Of a stretch of 55,158 nt of DNA, positions 25,277-33,312 are shown one piece after another. The notes beneath the pieces were generated by a model. It ran no database searches and was not told the DNA's origin. It was given only the letters and a program-made list of their open reading frames with translations. Numbering within the stretch: the stretch's first letter is position 1; every line of letters starts with the position of its first letter. Origin of the DNA: Scybalenecus merdavium (lineage in GTDB: Bacteria; Bacillota; Clostridia; Oscillospirales; Acutalibacteraceae); assembly GCA_018714405.1 (NCBI GenBank), contig DVNM01000035.1:1-55158 (forward strand), read 5' to 3'. Position numbers and translations under genes: made by a program.

Positions 25277-26317
25277 ATGGCAAACGGGCTTTATATCCAC
25301 ATCCCCTTTTGCACATCCAAATGCCCGTACTGCGACTTCTTTTCCGGCCGGGGAACACCGGACGACGCCAAAAGCTACGGCGAAACCGTTTTGCGCCTGA
25401 TGCAGGACTACCCGCGCCTGACGTTTGACACCGTTTATTTCGGCGGCGGCACGCCGTCGTGCATGGACGCCGGCATTTTGGAAAACATTTTAAACGGCGC
25501 GAAAAGGCAGTTCGTTATTTTGCCGCAAAGCGAAATCACGGTGGAGTGTAACCCGGCAAGCCCCCTGCAAACGCTGGCACCGCGCTACGCCGAAATGGGT
25601 GTGAACCGCATTTCCCTGGGGCTGCAAAGCGCAGTAGATGCAGAGCGGCGCGCGCTCGGCCGGCTGGCCGGCGCGAAAGCGATCGAAACAGGCGTTCGCC
25701 TGTTTCAAAAAGCAGGTATTGAAAACATCAGCGTGGACCTGATGCTGGGCATTCCGCAGCAAACGCCTAAAAGCCTGCAGACCTCGCTCGAATTTATAGA
25801 CAGTCTGGGCGTCTGCCACGTCAGCGCCTACATGCTGAAAATCGAGCCGGGCACCAAGTTTGACGAACTGCAAAAACAAGGCAAACTGACACTGCCGCAG
25901 GAGGACACGGTGTGCGACATGTACCTGCAGACCGTGGAATTTTTAGAGGCGCACGGCCTGGCGCAATACGAAATTTCCAACTTTGCACGCCCCGGCCGGG
26001 AGAGCCGCCACAATTTAAAGTACTGGACGCTGGAGGACTACCTGGGCCTTGGGCCGACGGCGCACTCGTTGCTTCACGGGCGGCGGTTTTACTACGACGA
26101 GGAAATGCACCTTTGCGACGAGGGCCCGGGCGGCGGAGAGGACGAGCGGCTGATGCTTGGCCTGCGGCTGAAACAGGGCGTGCCGCGGGAATGGATCCCG
26201 GCGGACATAAGCCTTTACCTGAAAAACGGTTTTATGGCAGAAAACGGCAAAAATGTTCATTTTACGCCAAAAGGCATGCTTATTTCCAATGCCATTCTGG
26301 CGGAATGGATCGGCTGA
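25277..26317 (+). CDS. hemW: HemW-like radical SAM protein
   Basis: 346 residues from the ATG at 25277 (AAAGGGG 8 bases upstream; the GTG at 25271 is too close). The radical SAM motif is FCTSKCPYCDFF (C-x3-C-x2-C), preceded by GLYIHIPF as in the HemN/HemW group. FGGGTPS and the EISNFARPG and LGLGPTAHS stretches are also typical. HemW is a heme chaperone, not a true coproporphyrinogen dehydrogenase; older annotations call it oxygen-independent coproporphyrinogen III oxidase. It lies 31 bases after bipA and is followed by two tiny genes, so it is probably part of a bipA-hemW transcript ending at 26731. Confidence 0.9.
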   Translation: MANGLYIHIPFCTSKCPYCDFFSGRGTPDDAKSYGETVLRLMQDYPRLTFDTVYFGGGTPSCMDAGILENILNGAKRQFVILPQSEITVECNPASPLQTLAPRYAEMGVNRISLGLQSAVDAERRALGRLAGAKAIETGVRLFQKAGIENISVDLMLGIPQQTPKSLQTSLEFIDSLGVCHVSAYMLKIEPGTKFDELQKQGKLTLPQEDTVCDMYLQTVEFLEAHGLAQYEISNFARPGRESRHNLKYWTLEDYLGLGPTAHSLLHGRRFYYDEEMHLCDEGPGGGEDERLMLGLRLKQGVPREWIPADISLYLKNGFMAENGKNVHFTPKGMLISNAILAEWIG

Positions 26318-26352
26318 AAACGGGCATAATAACACGGAAAGGAGTGTTTGAA

Positions 26353-26514
26353 ATGCCCGACATGTTCAATTTTTCCGATGAGATGAAAAACTACTTCAAT
26401 ACCCTGCCGAAAGCCGTGCAGGAAGCGATGATGCAGTCCGGCGTGCAGATCAGCAATGTCGCCGACATGCAGGCGCTGGTGCAGAATTTGCAGGGCGGCA
26501 ACGGCGCGCAATGA
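26353..26514 (+). CDS. Small protein of unknown function (53 residues)
   Basis: ATG at 26353 with AAAGGAG 8 bases upstream. The product starts MPDMFNFSDEMKNYFNTLP, is mildly acidic and predicted helical, and ends QNLQGGNGAQ. No signal peptide or known motif. Its TGA stop overlaps the ATG of the next gene (ATGA), which, with the good ribosome site, argues that both are real and translated together. I do not recognise a family. Confidence 0.65.
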   Translation: MPDMFNFSDEMKNYFNTLPKAVQEAMMQSGVQISNVADMQALVQNLQGGNGAQ

Positions 26515-26684
26515 AGAAGTACAAAATCACAAAAGGCAATGAAAAAGTGCTGAACCGTTACGGCCTTTTCATGCAAAACGCCGTAACTGCCCCGGACGCG
26601 CGCACACAAATCACAAAAAGCGTGATACCGGACGAAACGAACGTGGAAGCCGCCCGCGACTGGCAGCAGGAAGGCGAACAGTAA
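26511..26684 (+). CDS. Small protein of unknown function (57 residues)
   Basis: ATG at 26511 overlaps the previous stop. The product begins MKKYKITKGNEKVLNRYG and ends with a charged tail (AARDWQQEGEQ); basic N-terminus, acidic C-terminus, no hydrophobic segment. A terminator lies 26 bases after its stop. Function is unknown. Translational coupling to the 53-residue gene suggests the two proteins act together. Confidence 0.6.
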   Translation: MKKYKITKGNEKVLNRYGLFMQNAVTAPDARTQITKSVIPDETNVEAARDWQQEGEQ

Positions 26685-26709
26685 AAAGCAAGGTAAAAAA
26701 CAGCAACCG

Positions 26710-26740
26710 GCGCAGCCCTTTTGGGCTGCGCAAATTTTTT
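26710..26740 (+). terminator. Terminator of the hemW group
   Basis: GCGCAGCCC (26710-26718), TTTT loop, GGGCTGCGC (26723-26731), then AAATTTTTT. Confidence 0.85.
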
Positions 26741-26785
26741 GCAAAACGCTTTACACATTGTTTATTCTTTTCCCAAACAAAATTC

Positions 26786-26814
26786 TTTACAACAAAAGCG
26801 CGGTATGCTAAGAT
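26786..26814 (+). promoter_or_regulatory. Promoter of the ABC exporter leader
   Basis: TTTACA (26786-26791), 17 bases, TAAGAT (26809-26814). The predicted start near 26821 coincides with the first base of the leader's closing stem. Confidence 0.7.
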
Positions 26815-26820
26815 GAACTT

Positions 26821-26958
26821 GCGACACAGTTGAATACCTCCCGGACAGGCATACTTTTGGCAAAAACGTATGCCTTGACACTTCCTGCCTTGGGAAAACT
26901 GTGTCGCGACAGAGTCTTGGCTGCGTTTTTCGTGCGCAGCTTCGGCTGCGCATTTTTT
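26821..26958 (+). promoter_or_regulatory. Structured RNA leader with terminator/antiterminator (candidate riboswitch or attenuator)
   Basis: The transcript would open with an 11-bp perfect closing stem, GCGACACAGTT (26821-26831) pairing with AACTGTGTCGC (26897-26907). It encloses a hairpin AGGCATAC/GTATGCCT (26847-26854 / 26868-26875) and a small TTCC/GGAA hairpin (26882-26896). A terminator TGCGCAGC-TTCG-GCTGCGCA (26933-26952) with a T-run ends just before the ribosome site. An upstream GCTGCG (26920-26925) can pair with CGCAGC (26935-26940) instead, so terminator and antiterminator exclude each other. I cannot assign it to a known class; T-box, FMN, TPP and SAM-I signatures are absent. The next genes form a Nat-type exporter. 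Confidence 0.68.
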
Positions 26959-26972
26959 ATGGAGGAGAATTT

Positions 26973-27863
26973 ATGGAACTGACCCTGACCGACATTTACA
27001 AAAGCTTCGGCCAAAAAGAGGTGTTAAAAGGCATCAGCCTGCGTGCCGCAGGCGGCAAAGCGTTTGGCCTGCTTGGGCGAAACGGCGCCGGCAAAACAAC
27101 GACCATCCGCATTATGATGAACGTGTTTTCCGCCGACAGCGGACAGGTCTGCCTGGACGGCAAACCGGCCGATTACAGCAAAATCCGCTTTGGCTACCTG
27201 CCTGAGGAACGCGGACTGTACCCGAAAAAGAAAATCATCGACCAGCTGACTTACTTCGCCGAGCTGAACGGCATGAAACACAAAGACGCGGTGCGCACCG
27301 TGGACGCGTGGCTGGAAAAGCTTGGCATGCAGGAGCACCGGAACAAACGGCTGGACACACTTTCCAAGGGCAACCAGCAGAAGATCCAGCTGATCACGGC
27401 GCTGGCGCACGACCCGCAGATCGTCATTTTAGACGAGCCATTCTCCGGTCTTGACCCAGTCAACGCCATGCTGCTGGAGGACGTCGTGAAAGAGGAGATC
27501 CAAAAGGGCAAGATCGTGCTGTTTTCCAGCCACCAGATGAACTACATTGAAGAATTCTGCGACGAGATTGCCATTTTAAACGGCGGCAAAGTCGTTCTGA
27601 GCGGAAATCTGGCCGACATCAAGCGCGCATACCCGCGCAACAAACTGATCGTGCGTTCACTGCAGACGGCAGAAATCGAAAAGCAATTTGCCGCACAGTG
27701 CAGCCGCACAGAGGACGGCGCGCTTTTGCTGGCCCTGCGCGACCCGAACGAAAAAGCACAGACCATGCAGGCGCTGACCGAGCAGTTTGACATAGACGAG
27801 ATCAAGGTATTTGAACCGTCTTTAAACGATATTTTCGTGCAGTACACAAAAGAGCAGATATAG
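26973..27863 (+). CDS. ABC transporter ATP-binding protein (NatA-like)
   Basis: 296 residues, ATG at 26973 after GGAGGAG. Walker A LLGRNGAGKTT (34-43), a Q-loop, the signature LSKGNQQK, Walker B IVILDEPFSGLDP and the H-loop SSHQM are all present. The sequence class is the DrrA/NatA group that pairs with six-helix ABC-2 permeases. A C-terminal regulatory-like domain of about 80 residues follows. It powers the permease encoded 10 bases downstream. Expression appears to be controlled by the structured leader at 26821. Substrate is not determined: Na+, a drug or a peptide are all possible for this group. Confidence 0.9.
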   Translation: MELTLTDIYKSFGQKEVLKGISLRAAGGKAFGLLGRNGAGKTTTIRIMMNVFSADSGQVCLDGKPADYSKIRFGYLPEERGLYPKKKIIDQLTYFAELNGMKHKDAVRTVDAWLEKLGMQEHRNKRLDTLSKGNQQKIQLITALAHDPQIVILDEPFSGLDPVNAMLLEDVVKEEIQKGKIVLFSSHQMNYIEEFCDEIAILNGGKVVLSGNLADIKRAYPRNKLIVRSLQTAEIEKQFAAQCSRTEDGALLLALRDPNEKAQTMQALTEQFDIDEIKVFEPSLNDIFVQYTKEQI

Positions 27864-27872
27864 GAGGAGACC

Positions 27873-29117
27873 ATGCGCCAGTTTGGAACGATTTTAAAAT
27901 TTGAACTGAAATACTATTTTAAAAACAAGGCGTTTGTGGGCATTACGGTGTTTTTGATCGTCGCCATTGCCGCCGTAATGTTCTTTCCGCGTATTGCGGC
28001 AGCCGTACAAACGGATAGCACCAGCACCGGTACACAGGAAAAGACGGTGATGCTGGTGGCGGCCAAAGACGACGCCACAGCCGCTTCGGTACAGGCGGCG
28101 TTTGCCGCGGCGTTTGCGGACTATGATGTGCAGACCACCGCAGCCGACACACAGGCGCTGAAAAGTGCTGTCACTTCCGGCGACGCCGAATGCGCGTTTT
28201 ACATAGAAAGCCCGATGCAGTACACCTACTATGTCAACAACCTTTCGATGTACGACGCAAAAACGGCTACAGCCGACAGTGTGCTGCAAAACCTGTACCG
28301 CCTGCAGGCCATGCAGACAGGCGGCCTTTCTGCCGATACAGCGCAGCAGATTTTGACCGCCGAGATCGCGCACACGACCGAAAGTCTGGGCAAGGACCAG
28401 ACGCAGAACTTTTTTTACACCTACATTATGATCTTTGCGCTTTACATGCTGATCATGATGTACGGCCAGATGGTGGCCACGAACGTGGCGACCGAAAAAA
28501 GCTCGCGCGCCATGGAGCTGCTCATCACCAGCGCCAAGCCGACCAGCATGATGTTCGGCAAAGTCATTGCCTCCTGTATGGCCGGGCTGTTTCAACTGGC
28601 GGCCGTATTCGGCTGCGCCTTTGTGTGCTACAATGCCAACAAAGCGTACTGGGGCGGCGATTCCGTTGCACAGTCGCTGTTTGCCATACCGGGCGATCTG
28701 CTTGCCTACATGCTGATCTTTTTCGTGCTGGGCTTTTTCATTTACGCTTTTCTGTACGGTGCGATCGGCTCCACCGCCTCCAAGCTGGAGGACATCAACA
28801 CCTCCGTCATGCCGCTTACGCTGCTGTTTGTGGCAGCCTTTGTGGTGGTGATCACCGCCATGTTCGGTGATTCGGTGGACAGCACATTGATGAAGGTCTG
28901 CTCGTTCGTGCCGTTTACCTCTCCGATCGCGATGTTTACGCGCATTGCGATGAGCACCGTGCCGGTCTATGAAATTTGGATCTCGATCGCTATTCTTGTG
29001 GCCTCGGTCATCGGCATCGGCGTACTTTCGGCAAAAATCTACCGCGTAGGCGTGCTGCTGTACGGCACACCGCCGAAAATCAGCGCCATTATCAAAGCTG
29101 TAAAAAACAGCAAATAA
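27873..29117 (+). CDS. ABC-2 type permease (NatB-like)
   Basis: 414 residues, ATG at 27873 with AGGAGGAG upstream, 10 bases after the ATPase stop. One N-terminal helix (FVGITVFLIVAIAAVMFF), a large extracellular domain (about 45-180, Ala/Thr/Asp-rich), then five C-terminal membrane segments beginning at FFYTYIMIFALYML. This N-terminal helix plus large loop plus helical bundle is the NatB/YhaP type of exporter subunit. It works with the preceding ATPase. A terminator follows 2 bases after the stop. Confidence 0.88.
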   Translation: MRQFGTILKFELKYYFKNKAFVGITVFLIVAIAAVMFFPRIAAAVQTDSTSTGTQEKTVMLVAAKDDATAASVQAAFAAAFADYDVQTTAADTQALKSAVTSGDAECAFYIESPMQYTYYVNNLSMYDAKTATADSVLQNLYRLQAMQTGGLSADTAQQILTAEIAHTTESLGKDQTQNFFYTYIMIFALYMLIMMYGQMVATNVATEKSSRAMELLITSAKPTSMMFGKVIASCMAGLFQLAAVFGCAFVCYNANKAYWGGDSVAQSLFAIPGDLLAYMLIFFVLGFFIYAFLYGAIGSTASKLEDINTSVMPLTLLFVAAFVVVITAMFGDSVDSTLMKVCSFVPFTSPIAMFTRIAMSTVPVYEIWISIAILVASVIGIGVLSAKIYRVGVLLYGTPPKISAIIKAVKNSK

Positions 29118-29119
29118 GC

Positions 29120-29156
29120 AAAAGGCAGCAGCCCTGTGAGCTGCTGCCTTTTCATT
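29120..29156. terminator. Bidirectional terminator between the ABC operon and alr
   Basis: 12-bp stem AAAAGGCAGCAG (29120-29131) / CTGCTGCCTTTT (29141-29152) with 9-base loop. Confidence 0.85.
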
Positions 29157-29180
29157 TTAAATTAAAATCGATTGGACAAA

Positions 29181-30338
29181 TCAGTCCAGCAGGTACTGCA
29201 CCGTCTGCACTTCCTGCCCGTGGCGGTAATACACACGCGGCACACGGCGCGCAATGCGGCACGCCATTTCGTAGTTGAAGCTGTGCGCAGCATTTGCGAC
29301 CTCTTCCATAGAGATCGCCGCCTGCCCCTGCTTGCCGATCAAAACCGCCTCGGTATCGGCCGAGACATCCGGGATGCCGGTCACGTCAATCATGAACTGA
29401 TCCATGCAGACACGCCCGACGATCGGCGCATACTGCCCATTCACAAGCACGCGGCCAATGCCCGACAGGCAGCGCGGATAGCCGTCGGCATAACCGACCG
29501 GCACAGTGGCGATCACCCGTTCACCGGGCGTGGTATAGGTGCCGCCGTAGCTGACCTCGCGCCCGGGCGGCAGCTGCTTCACATAGGAAATGCGCGCCGT
29601 CCACTGCATGGCGGGCTGCAGAGCCAAAATCGTTTGATCCACCTCGTCGCTGGGGTAAAGGCCGTATGTAATAATGCCGCTGCGCACCATTTGAAAACGC
29701 TCGTCAAAATTCATGATACCGGCCGAATTGCTCAAATGCGCGATTTTTGGCTGAATGCCGCGCGCTTTTAACATGGCCAGGAACTGCACAAAACGCTCGG
29801 TCTGGGCGTGCGACTTGGTCAGGTCTTTTTCGTCAGCCGTCGCGTAGTGCGAAAAAATGCCCTCGGCATAGATGCCGGGCAGCTGCACGATCTGGGCACA
29901 AAGGTCGGCATCTGCCTCAGTGACCTGCAGACCGATGCGGCTCATGCCGGTATCGACTGCAAAGTGAAAGGCAGCGCGCTTGTGCTGCCCTGCGGCTGCG
30001 TCAGACAGCGCACGGGCATTGTCCAGCGTAAAAATTGCCGGGATCAGACCGTACTCCACGGCGGCCGGCATGTCAGCATTGTCAGTGTAGCCAAGCAGCA
30101 GCACCGGGTTTTCGATACCGGCGCGGCGCAGTTCAATGCCCTCTTCAATACAAGCAACACCAAAATAGTCGCAGGAGTCCTTTAAAAACGAAGCGAGCGG
30201 CACGGCGCCGTGGCCGTAAGCGTCGGCCTTGATGACCGCCAGCAGACGCACACCGTCCGGCAGCCGGCGGCGCACCTCGGCCAGATTGTGTTCGATCGCA
30301 TCCAGATCAATATGAACAGCTGTTCTATGAAAAGACAT
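29181..30338 (-). CDS. alr: Alanine racemase
   Basis: 385 residues from the ATG at 30338; the frame is open further upstream but that part overlaps a promoter and a separate RNA. The PLP-binding lysine is Lys37 in AVIKADAYGHG, and the second catalytic side is VSYGGTYTTP with GYADGYPR following. Alr interconverts L- and D-alanine and supplies D-Ala for peptidoglycan. It has its own promoter (30400-30428). Its 3' end is convergent with the ABC exporter operon and shares the terminator at 29120. Confidence 0.93.
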   Translation of the reverse strand: MSFHRTAVHIDLDAIEHNLAEVRRRLPDGVRLLAVIKADAYGHGAVPLASFLKDSCDYFGVACIEEGIELRRAGIENPVLLLGYTDNADMPAAVEYGLIPAIFTLDNARALSDAAAGQHKRAAFHFAVDTGMSRIGLQVTEADADLCAQIVQLPGIYAEGIFSHYATADEKDLTKSHAQTERFVQFLAMLKARGIQPKIAHLSNSAGIMNFDERFQMVRSGIITYGLYPSDEVDQTILALQPAMQWTARISYVKQLPPGREVSYGGTYTTPGERVIATVPVGYADGYPRCLSGIGRVLVNGQYAPIVGRVCMDQFMIDVTGIPDVSADTEAVLIGKQGQAAISMEEVANAAHSFNYEMACRIARRVPRVYYRHGQEVQTVQYLLD

Positions 30339-30399
30339 AATATCACCCATCGCAAAATGCGCAAAAATCCATTTGCGCCGCAACCGGCGCCAGTAATTT

Positions 30400-30428
30400 A
30401 TTTTAATACCATTTTGCCGCTGTGTAAA
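30400..30428 (-). promoter_or_regulatory. Promoter of alr
   Basis: Minus strand TTTACA (30423-30428), 17 bases, TAAAAT (30400-30405); start near 30393, about 55 bases before the ATG. Confidence 0.7.
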
Positions 30429-30449
30429 CACCAAAAAGAAAAAAGTTGC

Positions 30450-30575
30450 AAAAAAGAAGAGCGGGGCCGTTAACACAGCCCCGCTCCCCTCTCTGTTTAT
30501 AACAAACTGTAGGAGGACAATTCTTACACGGTTGCGGCTCCGCGTAAGAAATTGTTCGGTACACATCCGTACCGT
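30450..30575 (-). ncRNA. Candidate free-standing small RNA of about 125 nt
   Basis: A full-consensus minus-strand promoter, TTGACA (30605-30610), 17 bases, TATAAT (30582-30587), starts a transcript near 30575. It contains no convincing reading frame. It folds into CGGTAC-GGATGT-GTACCG, then a longer hairpin built on ACAATT...AATTGT and CTTAC...GTAAG, then a CCUCCU stretch complementary to ribosome-binding sites. It ends in a strong terminator, GAGCGGGGC / GCCCCGCTC (30459-30467 / 30478-30486) with TTCTTTTTT after it. The alr promoter lies downstream of this terminator, so this RNA is not simply the alr leader. The CCUCCU suggests an mRNA-binding regulator; that is inference. Confidence 0.62.
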
Positions 30576-30581
30576 ATCTGC

Positions 30582-30610
30582 ATTATATAGCAGTTTGAAC
30601 AGTTTGTCAA
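30582..30610 (-). promoter_or_regulatory. Consensus promoter of the small RNA
   Basis: TTGACA-17-TATAAT exactly, on the minus strand; the best match to consensus in the window. Confidence 0.85.
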
Positions 30611-30717
30611 GCTTCTTTTTTAAAAATTTTGTACTCTTTTTCTCTGTGCACACCCATTCCCCTCACACTTATATATTTTCAGAAAGTCATACATAGTACC
30701 ATTATATTCCCCAAAGA

Positions 30718-30746
30718 TTGACATAGAACATTTGTTCTACTAATAT
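30718..30746 (+). promoter_or_regulatory. Promoter with LexA (SOS) box in its spacer
   Basis: TTGACA (30718-30723), 17-base spacer, TAATAT (30741-30746). The spacer contains GAAC-ATTT-GTTC (30726-30737), a perfect Firmicute LexA box inside a larger TAGAAC...GTTCTA palindrome. A repressor bound there would block the polymerase. An 8-bp hairpin TTCGGAAG/CTTCCGAA (30751-30776) opens the leader. Confidence 0.72.
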
Positions 30747-30798
30747 AAAGTTCGGAAGCTGCCACTCACTTCCGAATTCAGGAAAGGGACGGGCCAAA

Positions 30799-31011
30799 AT
30801 GACGATTACAGAACTTGCAAAAGAGTACAAAAAGCAGTACGAACTGCTGAGCGCCAAAATTGAAGGGCTGCGGCCGCTTTTGGTTGTTTACAGCGGCGAA
30901 GACCTGTTTCGGCTGCGCAAAAAGATCCGTATTTACTACGACATGGCGCTGGAATGCCGCCGCACCTGGCGCATGCTGGAAGGCTATTACGACGATGGTG
31001 ACCGGGCATGA
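30799..31011 (+). CDS. Small helical protein, first gene of a LexA-box operon
   Basis: 70 residues, ATG at 30799 with AAAGGG about 10 bases upstream. Highly charged and predicted helical (ELAKEYKKQYELL, LRKKIRIYYDMALECRR), possibly coiled coil, no membrane segment. Its stop overlaps the start of the sigma-region-4-like gene (ATGA), so the two are coupled. It resembles small phage-type proteins that accompany late-gene activators, but I cannot name a family. Confidence 0.75.
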   Translation: MTITELAKEYKKQYELLSAKIEGLRPLLVVYSGEDLFRLRKKIRIYYDMALECRRTWRMLEGYYDDGDRA

Positions 31012-31334
31012 ACACCGCCTACGACATTGCGCTGGAGAGTGAAAGCCTGCAGGCATACGGCAAAACACTGGACTGGCACAGTGATTTTCGGCAGCGTGTG
31101 CTCGACCCGACGCTGCAGCAGATCATAAAAAATGAGCTGACCCGGCGCCAGCAGGAATGTATTTACCTGGTCGTTTTCAAAAACATGTCGCAGTACCAGG
31201 CCGCGCGGTTTCTGGGGCTTTCGCAGCCCACCGTGAACCAACACCTGCGCCTGGCCATGAAAAAAATGCACACCATTTTAAACTACTGTGAAAACACGGC
31301 GCAAAAGAGCCAGGAATTTTACGCCGGACCCTAA
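31008..31334 (+). CDS. Sigma-70 region 4-like helix-turn-helix protein
   Basis: 108 residues, overlapping the upstream stop by 4 bases. The C-terminal half reads as sigma region 4: LTRRQQECIYLVVFKNMSQ followed by the helix-turn-helix AARFLGLSQPTVNQHLRLAM. Region 2 of a true sigma factor is missing, so it may act with RNA polymerase as a partial sigma or activator, as phage ArpU-like proteins do. It is the second gene of the unit with the LexA box at 30726, so DNA damage would be expected to switch it on. Confidence 0.78.
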   Translation: MNTAYDIALESESLQAYGKTLDWHSDFRQRVLDPTLQQIIKNELTRRQQECIYLVVFKNMSQYQAARFLGLSQPTVNQHLRLAMKKMHTILNYCENTAQKSQEFYAGP

Positions 31335-31358
31335 AGGCGCTGCGGCAGCGCCTTTTTT
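31333..31358 (+). terminator. Terminator of the LexA-box operon
   Basis: AAAGGCGCTG / CAGCGCCTTTTTT hairpin beginning directly at the stop codon, followed by a second T-run. Confidence 0.82.
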
Positions 31359-31359
31359 G

Positions 31360-31676
31360 ATTTTTTAACTATAGAAAACCAAGGGCTGTTATGGTATAAT
31401 GATTTTGCGAAACGGCTGCAAAATCCGGGGATGAAACCGCTTTGCAAACACCGTATCATCTATTTGCCCGGCGCTTTGCATCCGGCATAAAAGCGCAGTT
31501 CCTGTCTGTGCTGCGTACAAAAGCCGCAGCATAGTACAAATAAATCACACACAAAGCCGTCAAGTATCTTTTCAGCAAAAATGAGTCAAAAAAAGCCTAT
31601 GGATTAAGAATTTATTCCAATGCTTTTTCACAGTGCACAGTATATAATTGGAGTAATAAAATGGAGGTACTGCCTT
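31360..31676 (+). other. Upstream region of the second GH20 gene
   Basis: About 315 bases. TATAAT-like elements occur near 31395 and at 31643-31648, but neither has a good -35. A loose pairing of TTTGCGAAACGG with CCGCTTTGCAAA lies around 31407-31447. No gene or known RNA class is recognised. Confidence 0.35.
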
Positions 31677-33308
31677 ATGATCCATGTGATTCCAATGCCC
31701 CTGTCTGTAAACGAGCTGCCGGGCAAATTCCGCCTGACAAAAGAGAGCGGCTATTATACCGACGAAGCGCTTGCCGGCGCCGTGCGCTTTTATGCCAGAG
31801 ATTTTGAAAAGGCCTTTGGCGAAGCGCCTGTACAAAAAGAAGACGCTGCCGTGCGTTTTTCGGTGGACACAAAGCTGAAAAATGAAGCTTATACCCTGCA
31901 CATAGATGAAAACGGCATAAAGGTGCACGCCGGCGACAAAAACGGCGCGCTTTACGCCATTCAGACCCTGCGCCAACTTGCCGGTTTCGACCTGAAAAGC
32001 GGTGTGCAAGCGCTGGACATTGCCTGCGTGCGCATCAGCGACGCACCGCGCTTTGCCTGGCGCGGCCAGAGCTTGGACTGTGCGCGCCACTTTTTCCCGG
32101 TTGAAAACATCAAAAAGCTGCTGGACCTGTTCCTGCTGCATAAACTGAACGTTTTTCACTGGCACCTGACTGACGACCAGGGCTGGCGCATTGAAATCAA
32201 AAAATATCCGCTTCTGACCGAGGTCGGCTCCAAGCGCAAGGACACACAGCGAACCGGCTGGCGCAAACAAAAAGTCGGCTATGCCGGCGAACCGCACGGC
32301 GGTTACTACACGCAGGACGAGATCCGCGAAGTGGTGGCCTACGCGGCAGAACGCGGCATTATGGTGGTGCCGGAGATCGACATGCCGGCGCACTTTGCTG
32401 CAGCCGAGGCCGCCTACCCCGACCTGGCCTGCCGCCCGCTCAAAACAGAAGTCACCTATTACTTCGGTGCAATGGTGCCGCACAAAGAGCTTGGCTACAA
32501 ACCCGGCGACAACAGCTGGAACCGCTCTGCCTGCCTGGGCAAAGAGAGCACCTATGAATTCATCTTCAACGTGCTCGACGAGGTTTGCGAGTTGTTCCCG
32601 GCGCCGTATTTCCACATCGGCGGCGACGAAGCGCCGCGCGACGAATGGAAAAAATGCCCGCACTGTCAGGAAAAGATCCGTAAAGAAGGCCTGCAATCCG
32701 TAGACAACCTGCAGGGCTACTTTAACAACCGCGTAAACGAATACATCAAGAAAAAAGGAAAGCGTCTGATCGGCTGGAACGAGATACTGAGCGCCGGCAA
32801 CCTGGACCGCTCGGTCATCAGCCAGTACTGGGTGCCGACGCGCGACAAAAATGCCGAAAGGTATGTAAACAGCGGCGGTCAGATGATTTTAAGCCGCCAG
32901 ACTGCATTTTATTTTGACTACCCGAACGCCGAAGTTACGCTGAAAAACGCCTACAGTTTTACGCCGGCAAAAAGCGGCGTGCGCCCCGAAGCCGAAAAGA
33001 ACGTGCTGGGCATTGAAAGCGAGCTGTGGACAGAATTTGTGCACGACTGGCGCAAGGTGGAATTCAACCTGTTCCCGCGCGTTGCAGCCATGTGCGAAAC
33101 CGCCTGGACAAGTGAGAGCCAAAAAGACTTTTCCGGCTTTGTGCAGCGGCTTGACCAATATGAAAAAATACTGGGCACGCTGCATGTGCACTACGCGCCG
33201 CGCGCATATACCGTTAACCCCGGTCTGGTCAAACGCGCCAAATACATGTGCAAATTTTTCTGGAGCAATCCCTACGCCGAACTGGAAGACGCCGAAAAAG
33301 AAATGTAA
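31677..33308 (+). CDS. Glycoside hydrolase family 20 beta-N-acetylhexosaminidase
   Basis: 543 residues from the ATG at 31677, which has GGAGGT 8 bases upstream. A GH20b-like N-terminal domain (to about 130) precedes the barrel with FAWRGQSLDCARHF, the conserved FHWHLTDDQGWR, and the catalytic pair Asp317-Glu318 in HIGGDEAPRDEW. The active-site tryptophans in SELWTEF and IGWNEI are present. No signal peptide, so it is intracellular. It removes terminal beta-linked GlcNAc/GalNAc from imported oligosaccharides. Compared with the GH20 at 11887 it lacks the extra C-terminal domain and matches the canonical family better. Confidence 0.92.
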   Translation: MIHVIPMPLSVNELPGKFRLTKESGYYTDEALAGAVRFYARDFEKAFGEAPVQKEDAAVRFSVDTKLKNEAYTLHIDENGIKVHAGDKNGALYAIQTLRQLAGFDLKSGVQALDIACVRISDAPRFAWRGQSLDCARHFFPVENIKKLLDLFLLHKLNVFHWHLTDDQGWRIEIKKYPLLTEVGSKRKDTQRTGWRKQKVGYAGEPHGGYYTQDEIREVVAYAAERGIMVVPEIDMPAHFAAAEAAYPDLACRPLKTEVTYYFGAMVPHKELGYKPGDNSWNRSACLGKESTYEFIFNVLDEVCELFPAPYFHIGGDEAPRDEWKKCPHCQEKIRKEGLQSVDNLQGYFNNRVNEYIKKKGKRLIGWNEILSAGNLDRSVISQYWVPTRDKNAERYVNSGGQMILSRQTAFYFDYPNAEVTLKNAYSFTPAKSGVRPEAEKNVLGIESELWTEFVHDWRKVEFNLFPRVAAMCETAWTSESQKDFSGFVQRLDQYEKILGTLHVHYAPRAYTVNPGLVKRAKYMCKFFWSNPYAELEDAEKEM

Positions 33309-33312
33309 AGAG

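Noticed and set aside
26821..26958. T-box, TPP, FMN, SAM-I or c-di-GMP-I identity for the leader
   Set aside because: None of their conserved sequence boxes is present, so no known class was assigned.
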